Of a stretch of 8,964 nucleotides of DNA, positions 5,368-8,964 are shown in pieces. The stretch's first letter is position 1, and each line of letters begins with the position of its first letter. Origin of the DNA: Candidatus Omnitrophota bacterium (lineage in GTDB: Bacteria > Omnitrophota > Gorgyraeia > Gygaellales > Profunditerraquicolaceae). The notes below the pieces were generated by a model, which ran no database searches, was not told the origin of the DNA, and saw nothing but the letters and a program-made list of their open reading frames with translations. The position numbers were made by a program, and so were the translations under genes. Location: contig JAQUOO010000048.1 of the NCBI GenBank assembly GCA_028717055.1, forward strand, positions 1 to 8,964, read 5' to 3'.

Positions 5368-7825
5368 CTACCTTTTCTAAAATTATCCTTTGCTTAAGTT
5401 CTCTTGCTATTTTCTCTAAAAAAACTTTGAAAGATGGATACTCTCTCTGCAAAATTATCCTTTTCTTGGTTTCGGTTTTCTGCCGGGAGAAAATCTTGTT
5501 ATCTTTACAACCATATTCTACCTCAACCCTTAACCACGGACTATCCTCGCTTAGATTCTTTGGCATATTCTTAATGATAAAACCGCCGGGAAGATTTATC
5601 TCGAAGAATTCTTCCTTAGTGTCCAAGAGGGAGAGGTCAATCGGATATTTCCGCTTCAGTTTAGAAGCTAAAGATGTGTTAACCGAGGCCAATTGCGGCA
5701 AAATCCTCGAGGCTCCCGAAACAATGAAGAATTCATCCCCGGAAAAATTGTATGTTAACACAACCGGCTTATTTAAATCGTCCAAATTATCAATTTTATA
5801 TTTATCCACTTTAGCCCCGATTGAAACCCCCTGCGCCGCATTATTTAAAACATCCTGGATAAGCTCAGGCTGAGTATAGAGAAGCCAGTAACGCTGAATT
5901 TGATCATACAAACCGTAGGTAAAATTATTTTTCTCGGCGGTTACTCCTTCGCTTTTGTCCACTGTTATGTTTAGTCTCTGACGAACCAGGTTATGTTCCG
6001 GCGGGTATAACGGCGTATCCAATATTTTGTATCCGTCCGGGCTAAATACTAAAACCTTGCGCAACTGATCTTGCTGAGGCAGGTCTCTGAAAGAACAGGT
6101 TTGAGCGGTAGGATCAAGGAATATGGTCTTCCCATTTATTACCAAAGCTACTATACAATGATTAAACAATGCTGCCGGCAGGTCGGGATTAAGATCGATA
6201 AACTTATCAGTACTGATAACCGCCGGATAAGCGTCGAGACCGGCTTCTTTAAACATAGTAACTAAAAGTATTGCCTGATCCTTGCAATCGCCGTATTTAT
6301 TCTTAAATATTTCGCTTGCCGAATGCGGCTCGTAACCAGCCTGCCCGTATTCTACCGCCACATAACGAATGTTTTGAGCGCAAAAATTATAAATTGAACG
6401 TGCCTTTTCTTCGTCAGAATGCTTTTTTCTGATTAACGCCCTCACCTTTTGCTTAATTGCTGAATCTGCTTGGATTTTATTTTTAGCTAAATTCCACCAC
6501 CAATAGTAGACCTCATCCCAGCTCTGGAAAGTAGATAATAAAATCATGGGATTGATTTCGACATCAGGCGGCATATTGGGCTCCGGGATTATCTGCGGGA
6601 TATCTTTGAATTTCCAGCGATAAATCAGGCTATCTCCCTGTTCTTCAACAAAAGGGAGAAGAACCGCTTTGAAATCATTGTACTCCTCGTTGATAACCTT
6701 AATTTTAAGTTTTTTATCTTTCGGTAGAATAAACGAGAAATCTGCCGAAATAATCGGCTCTTCAGACTGCAGGGGGTAATTTAAAACGAAGTCTTTCTTG
6801 TTGATAAGCTCGCTGCGCTTTATTTTAAGTTTATACTCTAGACAAGAACCTATAGCTACTTCGGGAAATGAAATTATAAAGACTCGATTGTTGCTATAAA
6901 GCGGGAAGTTCAGGTATTTCGATACGTCGCGGATGTGGCGAGACCCCACATTAACCACCTTGCCGTCAGGTTTAATGGTGCGCGCGTACTCCAACTCCAC
7001 TTTTTCAAATGTAGAATCATACTCTATTTGGGCTTCCGCAAGATTTTCCTTTCCTCGTTCATTAAGAATCTTGATCAAATAATGAAGGCGCGATACCCCG
7101 GTGCTATCTTTGGTTACCTCTATTTCTTCGCCGGCCCAAAGAATAAGCGCGGCTGCCTGAGGATAGCTATTCTGTTGTGGAGAACAAGCTATAATCCTGC
7201 TTATTTCCGGGTCTAGATCCCGAATATGCGCTGAACTAATATTCCTTTCGATTGCTTCAATCCGGGCCCTTGCTTTAGCCCGGAATACTCCGTCATTAAT
7301 TCCTTTGTAAATATTTAAGGCCTGATCAAATAAATTCAACTTTTCGCAAGTCAACCCGTAATAATATCCGTACTCCCCATCGGTTGATTTCTCGCGGTTA
7401 AATAACTCCAGAGCGCCTGTGTAATCTCCTTGGCGGTAATACGCTATACCAATAAATTTTTCGGCTGCAGGAAGGGTTGATTTTTGAAATACCCTCACGG
7501 CATTCTCAAAATCTCCGTGCCCGTAGTAGAGTTTACCCAATTCAAAATATGGCTTATCCGTATTTTTACCGGAGAAGATTAACCTCTCATACTCTTTAAC
7601 GGCCCTACTGTAGTAATCCTCGGATAATTTTACATAATCTCGCGGCTTCGATTCAATCTTTTGCGCACAGCCGGCCAGCAAAAACAGAGGCAAGAGAGAA
7701 AAACCAAAAACTACAGTCCAAAACTCTAACTTTTCATTTTTCGATTTTAGTTTTGGTTCTTCCTGCCTCCCAAACAAACAGGAGCTTTTAACCTTTAACT
7801 TTCTAACGATACCTATAGTATGCAT
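5345..7825 (-). CDS. Lipoprotein with TPR, DUF3857 and transglutaminase-like domains
   Basis: With the start at 7823-7825 the product is 826 residues. It has an unusually long basic n-region (1-35), a hydrophobic stretch (36-52) and the lipobox LLAGC with Cys53 as acylation site; the next residue is Ala, compatible with outer-membrane sorting. Then come about three TPR-like helix pairs (91-175, for example YFELGKLYYGHGDFENAVRVF), a DUF3857-like beta domain (about 225-400, with RTIKPDGKVV) and a transglutaminase-like cysteine-protease core with triad Cys514 (KYGDCKDQ), His556 (FNHCIVAL) and Asp571 (FLDPTAQ). The C-terminal third is beta-rich and unassigned. The domain order matches known DUF3857-transglutaminase proteins, whose substrates are mostly unknown. 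The chosen ATG has AAGGAA six bases upstream, lies inside hypD and overlaps it by 23 nt. A longer frame to 7921 would read further into hypD and lacks support. Confidence 0.87.
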   Translation of the reverse strand: MHTIGIVRKLKVKSSCLFGRQEEPKLKSKNEKLEFWTVVFGFSLLPLFLLAGCAQKIESKPRDYVKLSEDYYSRAVKEYERLIFSGKNTDKPYFELGKLYYGHGDFENAVRVFQKSTLPAAEKFIGIAYYRQGDYTGALELFNREKSTDGEYGYYYGLTCEKLNLFDQALNIYKGINDGVFRAKARARIEAIERNISSAHIRDLDPEISRIIACSPQQNSYPQAAALILWAGEEIEVTKDSTGVSRLHYLIKILNERGKENLAEAQIEYDSTFEKVELEYARTIKPDGKVVNVGSRHIRDVSKYLNFPLYSNNRVFIISFPEVAIGSCLEYKLKIKRSELINKKDFVLNYPLQSEEPIISADFSFILPKDKKLKIKVINEEYNDFKAVLLPFVEEQGDSLIYRWKFKDIPQIIPEPNMPPDVEINPMILLSTFQSWDEVYYWWWNLAKNKIQADSAIKQKVRALIRKKHSDEEKARSIYNFCAQNIRYVAVEYGQAGYEPHSASEIFKNKYGDCKDQAILLVTMFKEAGLDAYPAVISTDKFIDLNPDLPAALFNHCIVALVINGKTIFLDPTAQTCSFRDLPQQDQLRKVLVFSPDGYKILDTPLYPPEHNLVRQRLNITVDKSEGVTAEKNNFTYGLYDQIQRYWLLYTQPELIQDVLNNAAQGVSIGAKVDKYKIDNLDDLNKPVVLTYNFSGDEFFIVSGASRILPQLASVNTSLASKLKRKYPIDLSLLDTKEEFFEINLPGGFIIKNMPKNLSEDSPWLRVEVEYGCKDNKIFSRQKTETKKRIILQREYPSFKVFLEKIARELKQRIILEKVDGEYEKK
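7724..7808. repeat. Repeat-like A-rich tract inside the lipoprotein N-terminus
   Basis: On the coding strand this begins with three near-repeats, GTTAGAAA, GTTAAAG and GTTAAAA, and continues through a small hairpin (CTCC 7767-7770 with GGAG 7781-7784) and further A-rich words such as AAAACTAAAATCG and AAAAATGAAAAG. It encodes about residues 7-34, low-complexity and lysine-rich, with no counterpart in ordinary lipoprotein signal peptides. Composition and location, exactly between hypD and the signal peptide, suggest intergenic repeat DNA that is now translated. Confidence 0.4.
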
Positions 7826-8891
7826 TGCACGTTCCTTCGCTGGAAACCATACATGGGCCGATAGGATTATCCGGATTGCACACCCTGACGAATAAAGGAC
7901 AATCTTCCGGAGACATAACACCTTTCAGAATATCAGCGCATCTGCAACTACTGATTGTTTTTCCCTTGATTTTCTTGTCGCTAATAGAAAAGGCGCGTTT
8001 TGCGTCAAAAACATGAAATTCTTTTTTTAATTCTAAACCGCTATCCGGTATAAAACCAAAACCGCGCCATTGGGAATCTCTTACCCCAAACACACGGTTA
8101 GTAACTCTTCTTGCCAGGGTATTCCCGGTTTTAGTAACTACACGCGTATACTGATTAGCAACATACGGCTTATTTAGAATAAGTTGTTCTAGGATATTAC
8201 AGATCCCTTCCAAGATATCCACCGGCTCAAAACCGGCGACACAGCAGGCCTTTCCATATTTCTTCGGGATAAATTCATAATCTTGCGTTCCGATAACTGC
8301 CGAAACATGACCCGGACATAAAAAAGCGTCGATTTTGAGCCTTTTATCGGATAATAGATACCGTATAGCCGGCGGTATTAATTTAAGCGACGGTAGAAAG
8401 AAAATATTTTTTATCCTCTCTTTTTTTGCGGATAAAATTGTTAAGGCGATAGCGGATGCGGTGGCCTCAAAACCAACCGCCAGAAATACTACTCGCTTCC
8501 GGGGATTATTTTTGGCTATAGACAATGCATCAAGGGGAGAATATACTACATAGACATTCCCAAACTTGGTTTTTTCTTCTTCCAGCGAAGAATTGGTTCC
8601 GCGCATACGCAACATATCGCCAAAAGTAGCGATAATTACATCTTTATTTTTGGCTAATTCAATGGCGGAATCAATATACTTTTGTGGGCTTACGCACACC
8701 GGGCAACCAGGCCCGGAAATTAGCCTGACATTTTTAGGTAAAAGCTCCCTTAACCCAAAACGGTAAAAACTCTGCGTATGGGTTCCGCAAACCTCCATAA
8801 TATCAATTTGATCCCCGGGGTTGATGCTGGATATTTTTGCGGCGATTCTCTTGACTAACTTAGGATTCCGGAATTCATCAACGTATCTCAT
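7803..8891 (-). CDS. hypD: Hydrogenase maturation protein HypD
   Basis: HypD is the iron-sulfur scaffold that, with HypC, holds the Fe(CN)2CO group before delivery to the large subunit of [NiFe]-hydrogenase, in the cytoplasm. Starting at ATG 8889-8891 it has 362 residues, the usual length. The signature cysteines are all present: Cys35 in MEVCGTHT, Cys63 and Cys66 in GPGCPVC, and a C-terminal set (316, 318, 331, 338, 347, 355) within CRCADILKG, EDCPLF, CNPDNPIGPC and SSEGTCNAYY, which includes the [4Fe-4S] ligands. CPGHVSAVIG (192-201) and GFEPVDIL (220-227) are also typical. The usual GFETT reads GFEAT (140-144), a mild change. MRYVDEFR is the standard family start, so I prefer it to TTG two codons upstream. 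It overlaps hypC by 14 nt and the lipoprotein gene by 23 nt. Confidence 0.97.
   Translation of the reverse strand: MRYVDEFRNPKLVKRIAAKISSINPGDQIDIMEVCGTHTQSFYRFGLRELLPKNVRLISGPGCPVCVSPQKYIDSAIELAKNKDVIIATFGDMLRMRGTNSSLEEEKTKFGNVYVVYSPLDALSIAKNNPRKRVVFLAVGFEATASAIALTILSAKKERIKNIFFLPSLKLIPPAIRYLLSDKRLKIDAFLCPGHVSAVIGTQDYEFIPKKYGKACCVAGFEPVDILEGICNILEQLILNKPYVANQYTRVVTKTGNTLARRVTNRVFGVRDSQWRGFGFIPDSGLELKKEFHVFDAKRAFSISDKKIKGKTISSCRCADILKGVMSPEDCPLFVRVCNPDNPIGPCMVSSEGTCNAYYRYR
7832..7837 (-). promoter_or_regulatory. Shine-Dalgarno of the lipoprotein gene, inside hypD
   Basis: The minus strand reads AAGGAA, six bases before ATG at 7823-7825. It lies within the last codons of hypD and is the best ribosome binding site found for this gene. 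No in-frame ATG or GTG with a comparable site exists between the hypD stop and the signal peptide. Confidence 0.55.
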
Positions 8892-8964
8892 TGGCAATCT
8901 TTAAAGTTTCCCTAGCCCTTTCTGGATTAACTTTTTGAATAGCAAAACCGGCGTGCACCAGCAC
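8878..8964 (-). CDS. hypC: Hydrogenase maturation chaperone HypC, last 28 residues (cut by window edge)
   Basis: The frame entering from the right edge reads VLVHAGFAIQKVNPERARE and ends TLKIANEIR before TGA at 8878-8880. VLVHAGFAI is the characteristic C-terminal motif of the HypC/HybG/HupF chaperones, small OB-fold-like proteins that form a complex with HypD and escort the Fe(CN)2CO group to the hydrogenase precursor. The N-terminal cysteine needed for this is outside the window. The hypD start codon overlaps its end, the usual tight hypC-hypD coupling. Confidence 0.93.
   Translation of the reverse strand: MLVHAGFAIQKVNPERARETLKIANEIR

Noticed and set aside
5045..5380. Plus-strand open frames such as those at 5045-5380, 5427-5873 and 6935-7216
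   Set aside because: They lie antisense to well-supported genes with conserved domains, show no recognisable protein features and have no clear ribosome binding sites.
7826..7921. Longer lipoprotein start at 7921
   Set aside because: It would overlap hypD by 119 nt, adds residues that are simply hypD read in another frame, and lengthens an already long signal-peptide n-region.
8892..8897. TTG start for HypD two codons upstream of the ATG
   Set aside because: HypD proteins typically begin with the M-[KR]-Y-V-DEFR motif, which the ATG at 8891 gives exactly.

Overview
All genes read on the minus strand, so gene order runs from high to low coordinates: hypC (3' end only) - hypD - transglutaminase-like lipoprotein - PilZ/membrane/coiled-coil/toroid protein - HhH-GPD DNA glycosylase - M20 peptidase - PAC2-family protein - hypE (5' part only). 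No gene on the plus strand could be supported. There is no rRNA, tRNA, CRISPR array or transposase. TGA is used as a stop (hypC and the glycosylase), so the code is the ordinary bacterial one.

The organism looks like an uncultured, probably anaerobic, bacterium with [NiFe]-hydrogenase maturation. Three things make me think of Omnitrophota (candidate phylum OP3) or a relative: a bacterial PAC2-family protein, a DUF3857/transglutaminase lipoprotein, and gaps filled with palindromic, low-complexity DNA of a type I associate with those genomes. The lineage is an inference from memory, not a database result.

Layout. 8878-8964 is the tail of hypC and 7803-8891 is hypD, overlapping by 14 nt. 5345-7825 (lipoprotein) overlaps the end of hypD by 23 nt. 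3394-5367 (PilZ protein) overlaps the end of the lipoprotein gene, also by 23 nt. After a 48-nt palindromic gap comes the glycosylase (2707-3345). A 30-nt gap with an extended -10 motif precedes the M20 peptidase (1552-2676). A 159-nt repeat-rich gap precedes the PAC2 gene (424-1392), and hypE (1-440, GTG start) overlaps its end by 17 nt. No gene-free stretch exceeds 300 nt.

How the genes fit together. HypC and HypD build and carry the Fe(CN)2CO unit, and HypE makes the thiocarboxamide-derived cyanide ligand. Here five apparently unrelated genes sit between hypD and hypE, yet most junctions overlap or are tight, so the block reads as one transcription unit with possible internal starts. Within the insert, the lipoprotein and the PilZ-toroid protein form a plausible envelope pair: an outer-envelope cysteine-protease-like protein, and an inner-membrane protein with a cyclic-di-GMP-binding domain inside and a six-hairpin glycosidase-like domain outside. 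The glycosylase, peptidase and PAC2 protein look like housekeeping genes with no obvious link to hydrogenase.

The points most worth a second look are the PilZ-toroid architecture, the split hyp operon, an Asp-to-Ala change in a conserved HypE motif, and repeat-like DNA that seems to have become the N-terminus of the lipoprotein.
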